Source: Taudactylus pleione (Eukaryota > Chordata > Amphibia > Anura > Myobatrachidae). From it: DNA of 64,000 nucleotides. The position numbers were made by a program, and so were the translations under genes. The notes beneath the pieces were generated by a model. The model saw only the letters and a list, made by a program, of their open reading frames with translations. It had not been told where the DNA came from and ran no database searches. The stretch is from assembly GCA_031769625.1 (NCBI GenBank), contig JAUIMM010000575.1, positions 186,001 through 250,000 of the forward strand. Direction: 5' to 3'. Shown in pieces: positions 37,666-49,940 of this stretch (positions are counted from its first letter, which is position 1; every line of letters begins with the position of its first letter).

Positions 37666-39103
37666 GAAACAACAAAAGCGCATACTTTGTGTTATCTCCT
37701 CTTGTAGCAAACACAGACAGCTCAAAATTTCACTGGATGTGTTGAAGACCAAGACCCACAAATGTGATGTGAAATGGTTTTTCTCCCATGTTGCGTTTAA
37801 GAGAAAACAGCAAATGCACATTTTAGGCCAAAATGCATTGAAAACAATTGAAACAACAAAAGCGTATAATTTGTGATATCTCCTCTTGTAACAATCACAG
37901 ACAGCTCAAAATTTCACGGGATGTGTTGAAGACCAAGACCCACAAATGTGATGTGAAATGGTTTTTCTCCCATGTTGCGTTTAAGAGAAAACAGCAAATG
38001 CACGTTTTAGGCCAAAATGCATTGAAAGCAATGGAAACAACAAAAGCGCATACATTGTGATATCTCCTCTTGTAGCAAACACAGACAGCTCAAAATTTCA
38101 CTGGATGTGTTGAAGACCAAGACCCACAAATGTGATGTGAAATGGTTTTTCTCCCATGTTGCGTTTAAGAGAAAACAGCAATTGCTCGTTTTAGGCCAGA
38201 ATGCATTGAAAGCAATGGAAACAACAAAAGCGTATACTTTGTGATATCTCCTCTTGTAGCAATCACAGACAGCTCAAAATTTCACGGGATGTGTTGAATA
38301 CCAAGACCCACAAATGTGATGAGAAATGGTTTTTCTCCCATGTTGCGTTTAAGAGAAAACAGCAAATGCACGTTTTAGGCCAAAATGCATTGAAAGCAAT
38401 GGAAACAACAAAAGCGCATACATTGTGATATCTCTTCTTGTAGCAAACACAGATAGCTCAAAATTTCACTGGATGTGTTGAAGACCAAGACCCACAAATG
38501 TGATGTGAAATGGTTTTTCTCCCATGTTGCATTTAAGAGAAAACAGCAATTGCTCGTTTTAGGCCAAAATGCATTGAAAGCAGTGGAAACAACAAAAGCG
38601 CATACTTTGTGATATCTCCTCTTGTAGCAATCACAGACAGCTCAAAATTTCACGGGATGTGTTGAAGACCAAGACCCACAAATGTGATGTGAAATGGTTT
38701 TTCTCCCATGTTGCGTTTAAGAGAAAACAGCAAATGCACGTTTTAGGCCAAAATGCATTGAAAGCAATGGAAACAACAAAAGCGCATACTTTGTGTTATC
38801 TCCTCTTGTAGCAAACAAAGACAGCTCAAAATTTCACTGGATGTGTTGAAGACCAAGACCCACAAATGTGATGTGAAATGTTTTTTCTCCCATGTTGTGT
38901 TTAAGAGAAAACTGCAAATGCACGTTTTAGGCCAAAATGCATTGAAAGCAATGGAAATAACAAAAGCGCATACTTTGTGTTATCTCCTCTTGTAGCAAAC
39001 ACAGACAGCTCAAAATTTCACGGGATGTGTTGAAGACCAAGACCCACAAATGTGATGTGAAATGGTTTTTCTCCCATGTTGCGTTTAAGAGAAAACAGCA
39101 ATT

Positions 39104-39120
39104 TCTCGTTTCCGGCAAAA
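39104..39120 (-). other. Stronger CENP-B-box-like 17-mer in the ccggc monomer variant, copy 1
   Basis: The minus strand reads TTTTGCCGGAAACGAGA, matching 13 of 17 positions of the mammalian box consensus (YTTCGTTGGAARCGGGA) and 7 of 9 core positions. The variant differs from the ordinary monomer by a one-base deletion and several substitutions. Whether this organism has a box-binding CENP-B is unknown, and two core mismatches make binding doubtful. Confidence 0.25.
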
Positions 39121-39229
39121 TGCATTGAAAGCAATGGAAACAACAAAAGCGTATACTTTGTGATATCTCCTCTTGTAGCAAACACAGACAGCTCAAAATT
39201 TCACTGGATGTGTTGAAGACCAAGATCCA

Positions 39230-41619
39230 CAAATGTGATGTGAAATGGTTTTTCTCCCATGTTGTGTTTAAGAGAAAACTGCAAATGCACGTTTTAGGCC
39301 AAAATGCATTGAAAGCAATGGAAATAACAAAAGGGCATACTTTGTGTTATCTCCTCTTGTAGCAAACACAGACAGCTCAAAATTTCACGGGATGTGTTGA
39401 AGACCAAGACCCACAAATGTGATGTGAAATGGTTTTTCTCCCATGTTGCGGTTAAGAGAAAACAGCAATTGCTCGTTTTAGGCAAAATGCATTTAAAGCA
39501 ATGGAAACAACAAAAGCGTATACTTTGGGATATCTCCTCTTGTAGCAATCACAGACAGCTCAAAATTTCATGGGATGTGTTGAAGACCAAGACGCACAAA
39601 TGTGATGTGAAATGGTTTTTCTCCCATGTTGCGTTTAAGAGAAAACAGCAATTGCTCGTTTTAGGCCAAAATGCATTGAAAGCAATGGAAACAACAAAAG
39701 CGCATACTTTGTGTTATCTCCTCTTGTAGCAAACCCAGACAGCTCAAAATTTCACCATATCTGTTGAAGACCAAAACCCACAAATGTGATGTGAAATGGT
39801 TTTTCTCCCATGTTGCATTTAAGAGAAAACAGCAAATGCATGTTTTAGGCCAAAATGCATTGAAAGCAATGGAAACAACAAAAGCGCATACATTGTGATA
39901 TCTCCTCTTGTAGCAAACACAGACAGCTCAAAATTTCACTGGATGTGTTGAAGACCAAGACCCACAAATGTGATGTGAAATGGTTTTTCTCCCATGTTGC
40001 GTTTAAGAGAAAACAGCAATTGCTCGTTTTAGGCCAAAATGCATTGAAAGCAATGGAAACAACAAAAGCGCATACTTTGTGTTATCTCCTCTTGTTGCAA
40101 ACACAGACAGCTCAAAATTTCACTGGATGTGTTGAAGACCAAGACCCACAAATGTGATGTGAAATGGTTTTTCTCCCATGTTGCGTTTAAGAGAAAACAG
40201 CAAATGCACATTTTAGGCCAAAATGCATTGAAAACAATTGAAACAACAAAAGCGTATAATTTGTGATATCTCCTCTTGTAACAATCACAGACAGCTCAAA
40301 ATTTCACAGGATGTGTTGAAGACCAAGACCCACAAATGTGATGTGAAATGGTTTTTCTCCCATGTTGCATTTAAGAGAAAACAGCAAATGCACGTTTTAG
40401 GCCAAAATGCATTGAAAGCAATGGAAACAACAAAAGCGCATACATTGTGATATCTCCTCTTGTAGCAAACACAGACAGCTCAAAATTTCACTGGATGTGT
40501 TGAAGACCAAGACCCACAAATGTGATGTGAAATGGTTTTTCTCCCATGTTGCGTTTAAGAGAAAACAGCAATTGCTCGTTTTAGGCCAGAATGCATTGAA
40601 AGCAATGGAAACAACAAAAGCGTATACTTTGTGATATCTCCTCTTGTAGCAATCACAGACAGCTCAAAATTTCACGGGATGTGTTGAATACCAAGACCCA
40701 CAAATGTGATGAGAAATGGTTTTTCTCCCATGTTGCGTTTAAGAGAAAACAGCAAATGCACATTTTAGGCCAAAATGCATTGAAAGCAATGGAAACAACA
40801 AAAGCGCATACATTGTGATATCTCTTCTTGTAGCAAACACAGATAGCTCAAAATTTCACTGGATGTGTTGAAGACCAAGACCCACAAATGTGATGTGAAA
40901 TGGTTTTTCTCCCATGTTGCATTTAAGAGAAAACAGCAATTGCTCGTTTTAGGCCAAAATGCATTGAAAGCAATGGAAACAACAAAAGCGCATACTTTGT
41001 GATATCTCCTCTTGTAGCAATCACAGACAGCTCAAAATTTCACGGGATGTGTTGAAGACCAAGACCCACAAATGTGATGTGAAATGGTTTTTCTCCCATG
41101 TTGCGTTTAAGAGAAAACAGCAAATGCACGTTTTAGGCCAAAATGCATTGAAAGCAATGGAAACAACAAAAGCGCATACTTTGTGTTATCTCCTCTTGTA
41201 GCAAACAAAGACAGCTCAAAATTTCACTGGATGTGTTGAAGACCAAGACCCACAAATGTGATGTGAAATGGTTTTTCTCCCATGTTGTGTTTAAGAGAAA
41301 ACTGCAAATGCACGTTTTAGGCCAAAATGCATTGAAAGCAATGGAAATAACAAAAGCGCATACTTTGTGTTATCTCCTCTTGTAGCAAACACAGACAGCT
41401 CAAAATTTCACGGGATGTGTTGAAGACCAAGACCCACAAATGTGATGTGAAATGGTTTTTCTCCCATGTTGCGTTTAAGAGAAAACAGCAATTTCTCGTT
41501 TCCGGCAAAATGCATTGAAAGCAATGGAAACAACAAAAGCGTATACTTTGTGATATCTCCTCTTGTAGCAAACACAGACAGCTCAAAATTTCACTGGATG
41601 TGTTGAAGACCAAGACCCA
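39230..41619. repeat. 13-monomer unit (2390 bp), tandem copy 2
   Basis: Second copy of the 2390-bp unit. It differs by scattered substitutions (cttgttgcaaac near 40091, cacaggatg near 40306). Its end carries the ccggc monomer and leads straight into the first super-repeat. Confidence 0.82.
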
Positions 41620-44600
41620 CAAATGTGATATGAAATGGTTTTTCTCCCATGTTGTGTTTAAGAGAAAACTGCAAATGCATGTTTTAGGCCAAAATGCATT
41701 GAAAGCAATGGAAATAACAAAAGGGCATACTTTGTGTTATCTCCTCTTGTAGCAAACACAGACAGCTCAAAATTCACGGGATGTGTTGAAGACCAAGACC
41801 CACAAATGTGATGTGAAATGGTTTTTCTCCCATGTTGCGTTTAAGAGAAAACAGCAATTGCTCGTTTTAGGCAAAATGCAATGAAAGCAATGGAAACAAC
41901 AAAAGCGTATACTTTGTGATATCTCCTCTTGTAGCAATCACAGACAGCTCAAAATTTCACGGGATGTGTTGAAGACCAAGACGCACAAATGTGATGTGAA
42001 ATGGTTTTTCTCCCATGTTGCGTTTAAGAGAAAACAGCAAATGCTCGTTTTAGGCCAAAATGCATTGAAAGTAATGGAAACAACAAAAACGCATACTTTG
42101 TGATATCTCCTCTTGAAGCAATCACAGACAGCTCAAAATTTCACTGGATGTGTTGAAGACCAAGACCCACAAATGTGATGTGAAATGGTTTTTCTCCCAT
42201 GTTACATTTAAGAGAAAACAGCAATTGCTCATTTTATGCCAAAATACATTGAAAGCAATGGAAACAACAAAAGCGCATACTTTGTGTTATCTCCTCTTGT
42301 AGCAAACCCAGACAGCTCAAAATTTCACCATATCTGTTGAAGACCAAAACCCACAAATGTGATGTGAAATGGTTTTTCTCCCATGTTGCATTTAAGAGAA
42401 AACAGCAAATGCACGTTTTAGGCCAAAATGCATTGAAAGCAATGGAAACAACAAAAGCGCATACATTGTGATATCTCCTCTTGTAGCAAACACAGACAGC
42501 TCAAAATTTCACTGGATGTGTTGAAGACCAAGACCCACAAATGTGATGTGAAATGGTTTTTCTCCCATGTTGCGTTTAAGAGAAAACAGCAATTGCTCGT
42601 TTTAGGCCAAAATGCATTGAAAGCAATGGAAACAACAAAAGCGCATACTTTGTGTTATCTCCTCTTGTAGCAAACACAGACAGCTCAAAATTTCACTGGA
42701 TGTGTTGAAGACCAAGACCCACAAATGTGATGTGAAATGGTTTTTCTCCCATGTTGCATTTAAGAGAAAACAGCAAATGCACGTTTTAGGCCAAAATGCA
42801 TTGAAAACAATGGAAACAACAAAAGCAAATACTTTGTGTTATCTCCTCTTGTAGCAAACACAGACAGCTCAAAATTTCACTGGATGTGTTGAAGACCAAG
42901 ACCCACAAATGTGATGTGAAATGGTTTTTCTCCCATGTTGCGTTTAAGAGAAAACAGCAATTGCTCGTTTTAGGCCAAAATGCATTGAAAGCAATGGAAA
43001 CAACAAAAGCGTATACTTTGTGATATCTCCTCTTGTAGCAATCACAGACAGCTCAAAATTTCACGGGATGTGTTGAAGACCAAGACGCACAAATGTGATG
43101 TGAAATGGTTTTTCTCCCATGTTGCTTTTAAGAGAAAACAGCAATTGCTCGTTTTAGGCCAAAATGCATTGAAAGTAATGGAAACAACAAAAACGCATAC
43201 TTTGTGATATCTCCTCTTGTAGCAATCACAGACAGATCAAAATTTCACTGGATGTGTTGAAGACCAAGACCCACAAATGTGATGTGAAATGGTTTTTCTC
43301 CCATGTTGCGTTTAAGAGAAAACAGCAATTGCTCATTTTATGCCAAAATGCATTGAAAGCAATGGAAACAACAAAAGCGCATACTTTGTGTTATCTCCTC
43401 TTGTAGCAAACCCAGACAGCTCAAAATTTCACCATATCTGTTGAAGACCAAAACCCACAAATGTGATGTGAATTGTTTTTTCTCCCATATTGCATTTAAG
43501 AGAAAACAGCAAATGCACGTTTTAGGCCAAAATGCATTGAAAGCAATGGAAACAACAAAAGCGCATACATTGTGATATCTCCTCTTGTAGCAAACACAGA
43601 CAGCTCAAAATTTCACTGGATGTGTTGAAGACCAAGACCCACAAATGTGATGTGAAATGGTTTTTCTCCCATGTTGCGTTTAAGAGAAAACAGCAATTGC
43701 TCGTTTTAGGCCAAAATGCATTGAAAGCAATGGAAACAACAAAAGCGCATACTTTGTGTTATCACCTCTTGTAGCAAACACAGACATCTCAAAATTTCAC
43801 TGGATGTGTTGAAGACCAAGACCCACAAATGTGATGTGAAATGGTTTTTCTCCCATGTTGCGTTTAAGAGAAAACAGCAAATGCACGTTTTATGCCAAAA
43901 TGCATTGAAAACAATGGAAACAACAAAAGCAAATACTTTGTGTTATCTCCTCTTGTAGCAAACACAGACAGCTCAAAATTTCACTGGATGTGTTGAAGAC
44001 CAAGACCCACAAATGTGATGTGAAATGGTTTTTCTCCCATGTTGAGTTTAAGGGAAAACAGCAAATGCACGTTTTAGGCCAAAATGCATTGAAAGCAATG
44101 GAAACAACAAAAGCGCATACTTTGTGTTATCTCCTCTTGTAGCAAACACAGACAGCTCAAAATTTCACTGGATGTGTTGAAGACCAAGACCCACAAATGT
44201 GATGTGAAATGGTTTTTCTCTCATGTTGTGTTTAAGAGAAAACTGCAAAATGCCCGTTTTAGGCCAAAATGCATTGAAAGCAATGGAAATAACAAAAGCG
44301 CATACTTTGTGTTATCTCCTCTTGTAGCAAACACAGACAGCTCAAAATTTCACTGGATGTGTTGAAGACCAAGACCCACAAATGTGATGTGAAATGGTTT
44401 TTCTCCCATGTTGCGTTTTAGAGAAAACAGCAAATGCTCGTTTTAGGCCAAAATGCATTGAAAGCAATGGAAACAACAAAAGCGTATACTTTGTCATATC
44501 TCCTCTTGTAGCAATCACAGACAGCTCAAAATTTCACGGGATGTGTTGAAGACCAAGACTCACAAATGTGATGTGAAATGGTTTTTCTCCCATGTTGCGT

Positions 44601-47600
44601 TTAAGAGAAAACAGCAAATGTATGTTTTAGGCCAAAATGCATTGAAAGCAATGGAAACAACAAAAGTGCATACATTGTGATATCTCCTCTTGTAGCAATC
44701 ACAGACAGCTCAAAATTTCACTGGATGTGTTGAAGACCAAGACCCACAAATGTGATGTGAAATGGTTTTTCTCCCATGTTGTGTTTAAGAGAAAACTGCA
44801 AATGCACGTTTTAGGCCAAAATGCATTGAAAGTAATGGAAATAACAAAAGCGCATACTTTGTGTTATCTCCTCTTGTAGCAAACACAGACAGCTCAAAAT
44901 TTCACGGGATGTGTTGAAGACCAAGACCCACAAATGTGATGTGAAATGGTTTTTCTCCCATGTTGCGTTTAAGAGAAAACAGCAATTGCTCGTTTTAGGC
45001 CAAAATGCATTGAAAGCAATGGAAACAACAAAAGCGCATACTTTGTGTTATCTCCTCTTGTATCAAACACAGACAGCTCAAAATTTCATGGGATGTGTTG
45101 AAGACGAAGACCCACAAATGTGATGTGAAATGTTTTTTCTCCCATGTTGCGTTTAAGAGAAAACAGCAATTGCTCATTTTAGGCCAAATGCATTAAAAGC
45201 AATGGAAACAACAAAAGCGCATACTTTGTTTTATCTCCTCTTGTAGCAAACACAGACAGCTCAAAATTTCACCAGATCTGTTGAAGACCAAGACCCACAA
45301 ATGGGATGTGAAATGGTTTTTCTCCCATGTTGCGTTTAAGAGAAAACAGCAATTGCTCGTTTTAGGCCAAAATGCAATGAAAGCAATGGAAACAACAAAA
45401 GCGCATACTTTGTGATATCTCCTCTTGTAGCAATCACAGACAGCTCAAAATTTCACTGGATGTGTTGAAGACCAAGACCCACAAATGTGATGTGAAAAGC
45501 TTTTTCCCCCATGTTGCGTTTAAGAGAAAACAGCAATTGCTCGTTTTAGGCCAAAATGCTTTGAAAGCAATGGAAACAACAAAAGCACATACTTTGTGTT
45601 ATCTCCACTTGTAGCAAACACAGACAGCTCAAAATTTCACTAGATGTGTTGAAGACCAAGACCCACAAATGTGATGTGAAATGGTTTTTCTCCCATGTTG
45701 AGTTTAAGAGAAAACAGCAAATGCATGTTTTAGGCCAAAATGCATTGAAAGCAATGGAAACAACAAAAGCGCATACTTTGTGTTATCTCCTCTTGTAGCA
45801 AACACAGACAGCTCAAAATTTCACTGGATGTGTTGAAGACCAAGACCCACAAATGTGATGTGAAATGGTTTTTCTCTCATGTTGTGTTTAAGAGAAAACT
45901 GCAAATGCACGTTTTAGGCCAAAATGCATTGAAAGCAATGGAAATAACAAAAGCGCATACTTTGTGTTATCTCCTCTTGTAGCAAACACAGACAGCTCAA
46001 AATTTCACTGGATGTGTTGAAGACCAAGACCCACAAATGTGATGTGAAAGGGTTTTTCTCCCATGTTGCGTTTAAGAGAAAACAGCAATTGCTCGTTTTA
46101 GGCCAAAATGCATTGAAAGCAATGGAAACAACAAAAGCGCATACTTTGTGATATCTCCTCTTGTAGCAATCACAGACAGCTCAAAATTTCACTGGATGTG
46201 TTGAAGACCAAGACCCACAAATGTGATGTGAAATTTTTTTTCTCCCATGTTGCGTTTAAGAGAAAACTGCAACTGCATGTTTTAGGCCAAAATGCATTGA
46301 AAGCAATGGAAACAACAAAAGCGCATACTTTGTGTTATCTCCTCTTGTAGCAAACACAGACAGCTCAAAATTTCACTGGATGTGTTGAAGACCGACCCAC
46401 AAATGTGATGTGAAATGGTTTTTCTCCCATGTTGCGTTTAAGAGAAAACAGCAATTGCTCGTTTTAGGCAAAATGCATTGAAAGCAATGGAAACAACAAA
46501 AGCGTATACTTTGTGATATCTCCTCTTGTAGCAATCACAGACAGCTCAAAATTTCACTGGATGTGTTGAAGACCAAGACGCACAAATGTGATGTGAAATG
46601 GTTTTTCTCCCATGTTGCGTTTAAGAGAAAACAGCAATTGCTCGTTTTAGGCCAAAATGCATTGAAAGTAATGGAAACAACAAAAACGCATACTTTGTGA
46701 TATCTCCTCTTGTAGCAATCACAGACAGCTCAAAATTTCACTGGATGTGTTGAAGACCAAGACCCACAAATGTGATGTGAAATGGTTTTTCTCCCATGTT
46801 ACGTTTAAGAGAAAACAGCAATTGCTCATTTTATGCCAAAATGCATTGAAAGCAATGGAAACAACAAAAGCGCATACTTTGTGTTATCTCCTCTTGTAGC
46901 AAACCCAGCCAGCTCAAAATTTCACCATATCTGTTGAAGACCAAAACCCACAAATGTGATGTGAAATGGTTTTTCTCCCATGTTGCATTTAAGAGAAAAC
47001 AGCAAATGCACGTTTTAGGCCAAAATGCATTGAAAGCAATGGAAACAACAAAAGCGCATACATTGTGATATCTCCTCTTGTAGCAAACACAGACAGCTCA
47101 AAATTTCACTGGATGTGTTGAAGACCAAGACCCACATATGTGATGTGAAATGGTTTTTCTCCCATGTTGCGTTTAAGAGAAAACAGCAATTGCTCGTTTT
47201 AGGCCAAAATGCATTGAAAGCAATGGAAACAACAAAAGCGCATACTTTGTGTTATCTCCTCTTGTAGCAAACACAGACAGCTCAAAATTTCACTGGATGT
47301 GTTGAAGACCAAGACCCACAAATGTGATGTGAAATGGTTTTTCTCCCATGTTGCGTTTAAGAGAAAACAGCAAATGCACGTTTTAGGCCAAAATGCATTG
47401 AAAACAATGAAAACAACAAAAGCAAATACTTTGTGTTATCTCCTCTTGTAGCAAACACAGACAGCTCAAAATTTCACTGGATGTGTTGAAGACCAAGACC
47501 CACAAATGTGATGTGAAATGGTTTTTCTCCCATGTTGCGTTTAAGAGAAAACAGCAATTGCTCGTTTTAGGCCAAAATGCATTGAAAGCAATGGAAACAA

Positions 47601-49940
47601 CAAAAGCGTATACTTTGTGATATCTCCTCTTGTAGCAATCACAGACAGCTCAAAATTTCACGGGATGTGTTGAAGACCAAGACGCACAAATGTGATGTGA
47701 AATGGTTTTTCTCCCATGTTGCTTTTAAGAGAAAACAGCAATTGCTCGTTTTAGGCCAAAATGCATTGAAAGTAATGGAAACAACAAAAACGCATACTTT
47801 GTGATATCTCCTCTTGTAGCAATCACAGACAGCTCAAAATTTCACTGGATGTGTTGAAGACCAAGACCCACAAATGTGATGTGAAATGGTTTTTCTCCCA
47901 TGTTGCGTTTAAGAGAAAACAGCAATTGCTCATTTTATGCCAAAATGCATTGAAAGCAATGGAAACAACAAAAGCGCATACTTTGTGTTATCTCCTCTTG
48001 TAGCAAACCCAGACAGCTCAAAATTTCACCATATCTGTTGAAGACCAAAACCCACAAATGTGATGTGAAATGGTTTTTCTCCCATATTGCATTTAAGAGA
48101 AAACAGCAAATGCACGTTTTAGGCCAAAATGCATTGAAAGCAATGGAAACAACAAAAGCGCATACATTGTGATATCTCCTCTTGTAGCAAACACAGACAG
48201 CTCAAAATTTCACTGGATGTGTTGAAGACCAAGACCCACAAATGTGATGTGAAATGGTTTTTCTCCCATGTTGCATTTAAGAGAAAACAGCAATTGCTCG
48301 TTTTAGGCCAAAATGCATTGAAAGCAATGGAAACAACAAAAGCGCATACTTTGTGTTATCTCCTCTTGTAGCAAACACAGACATCTCAAAATTTCACTGG
48401 ATGTGTTGAAGACCAAGACCCACAAATGTGATGTGAAATGCTTTTTTCTCCCATGTTGCATTTAAGAGAAAACAGCAAATGCACGTTTTAGGCCAAAATG
48501 CATTGAAAACAATGGAAACAACAAAAGCAAATACTTTGTGTTATCTCCTCTTGTAGCAAACACAGAGAGCTCAAAATTTCACTGGATGTGTTGAAGACCA
48601 AGACCCACAAATGTGATGTGAAATGGTTTTTCTCCCATGTTGAGTTTAAGGGAAAACAGCAAATGCACGTTTTAGGCCAAAATGCATTGAAAGCAATGGA
48701 AACAACAAAAGCGCATACTTTGTGTTATCTCCTCTTGTAGCAAACACAGACAGCTCAAAATTTCACTGGATGTGTTGAAGACCAAGACCCACAAATGTGA
48801 TGTGAAATGGTTTTTCTCTCATGTTGTGTTTAAGAGAAAACTGCAAATGCACGTTTTAGGCCAAAATGCATTGAAAGCAATGGAAATAACAAAAGCGCAT
48901 ACTTTGTGTTATCTCCTCTTGTAGCAAACACAGACAGCTCAAAATTTCACTGGATGTGTTGAAGACCAAGACCCACAAATGTGATGTGAAATGGTTTTTC
49001 TCCCATGTTGCATTTTAGAGAAAACAGCAATTGCTCGTTTTAGGCCAAAATGCATTGAAAGCAATGGAAACAACAAAAGCGTATACTTTGTCATATCTCC
49101 TCTTGTAGCAATCACAGACATCTCAAAATTTCACGGGATGTGTTGAAGACCAAGACCCACAAATGTGATGTGAAATGGTTTTTCTCCCATGTTGCGTTTA
49201 AGAGAAAACAGCAAATGTATGTTTTAGGCCAAAATGCATTGAAAGCAATGGAAACAACAAAAGCGCATACATTGTGATATCTCCTCTTGTAGCAGTCACA
49301 GACAGCTCAAAATTTCACTGGATGTGTTGAAGACCAAGACCCACAAATGTGATGTGAAATGGTTTTTCTCCCATGTTGTGTTTAAGAGAAAACTGCAAAT
49401 GCACGTTTTAGGCCAAAATGCATTGAAAGCAATGGAAATAACAAAAGCGCATACTTTGTGTTATCTCCTCTTGTAGCAAACACAGACAGCTAAAAATTTC
49501 ACGGGATGTGATGAAGACCAAGACCCACAAATGTGATGTGAAATGGTTTTTCTCCCATGTTGCGTTTAAGAGAAAACAGCAATTGCTCGTTTTACGCCAA
49601 AATGCATTGAAAGCAATGGAAACAACAAAAGCGCATACTTTGTGTTATCTCCTCTTGTATCAAACACAGACAGCTCAAAATTTCATGGGATGTGTTGAAG
49701 ACGAAGACCCACAAATGTGATGTGAAATGTTTTTTCTCCCATGTTGCGTTTAAGAGAAAACAGCAATTGCTCATTTTAGGCCAAAATGCATTAAAAGCAA
49801 TGGAAACAACAAAAGCGCATACTTTGTTTTATCTCCTCTTGTAGCAAACACAGACAGCACAAAATTTCACCAGATCTGTTGAAGACCAAGACCCACAAAT
49901 GGGATGTGAAATGGTTTTTCTCCCATGTTGCGTTTAAGAG
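40930..49940. repeat. Super-repeat copy 1 (about 9.0 kb, 49 monomers)
   Basis: From the monomer near 40950 the array runs about 9011 bp before the same series restarts near 49961. That equals 49 monomers minus 5 bases, which is the sum of the indels I read (near 41508, 41775, 41871, 44247, 45186, 46393, 46468 and 48441). The copy contains two related halves: the series with aagacgcac, gttgcttttaag, ttttatgcc, cccag-cagc/ccatatctg and gaaaacaatgg occurs at about 41980-44000 and again at about 46570-48600. Confidence 0.8.
41494..41510 (-). other. CENP-B-box-like 17-mer in the ccggc monomer variant, copy 2
   Basis: Identical 17-mer, 2390 bp downstream of the copy at 39104, carried along by the 13-monomer tandem duplication. 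Confidence 0.25.

Larger units (their letters stand above)
37528..37711 (+). repeat. Representative typical monomer
   Basis: This copy carries the commonest base at most variable sites, so it can serve as the reference monomer. It has 72 G+C in 184 bp (39%). In order it holds: a variable start (cactgg, cacggg, cactag, catggg or ccagatct in different copies, after caaaattt); a nearly invariant stretch from gaagacc to gtgaaatgg; the tract ggtttttctcccatgttg followed by a variable cg, tg, ag or ca; gtttaagagaaaac; a variable segment (agcaattgctcg or tgcaaatgcacg); ttttaggccaaaatgcattg; an A-rich stretch; and a variable gtgata, gtgtta, gtttta or gtcata before tctcctcttgtagc. The phase chosen here is arbitrary. 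Confidence 0.9.
36840..39229. repeat. 13-monomer unit (2390 bp), tandem copy 1
   Basis: Thirteen monomers minus two bases. Markers recur at +2390: caaagggcatac near 36939 and 39329, ttgcggttaag near 37057 and 39447, cccagacagc with ccatatctgttg near 37345 and 39735, gaaaacaattg near 37850 and 40240, gttgaataccaag near 38292 and 40682, and gatgagaaatgg near 38328 and 40718. The unit boundary is arbitrary within the repeated stretch. Confidence 0.82.
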
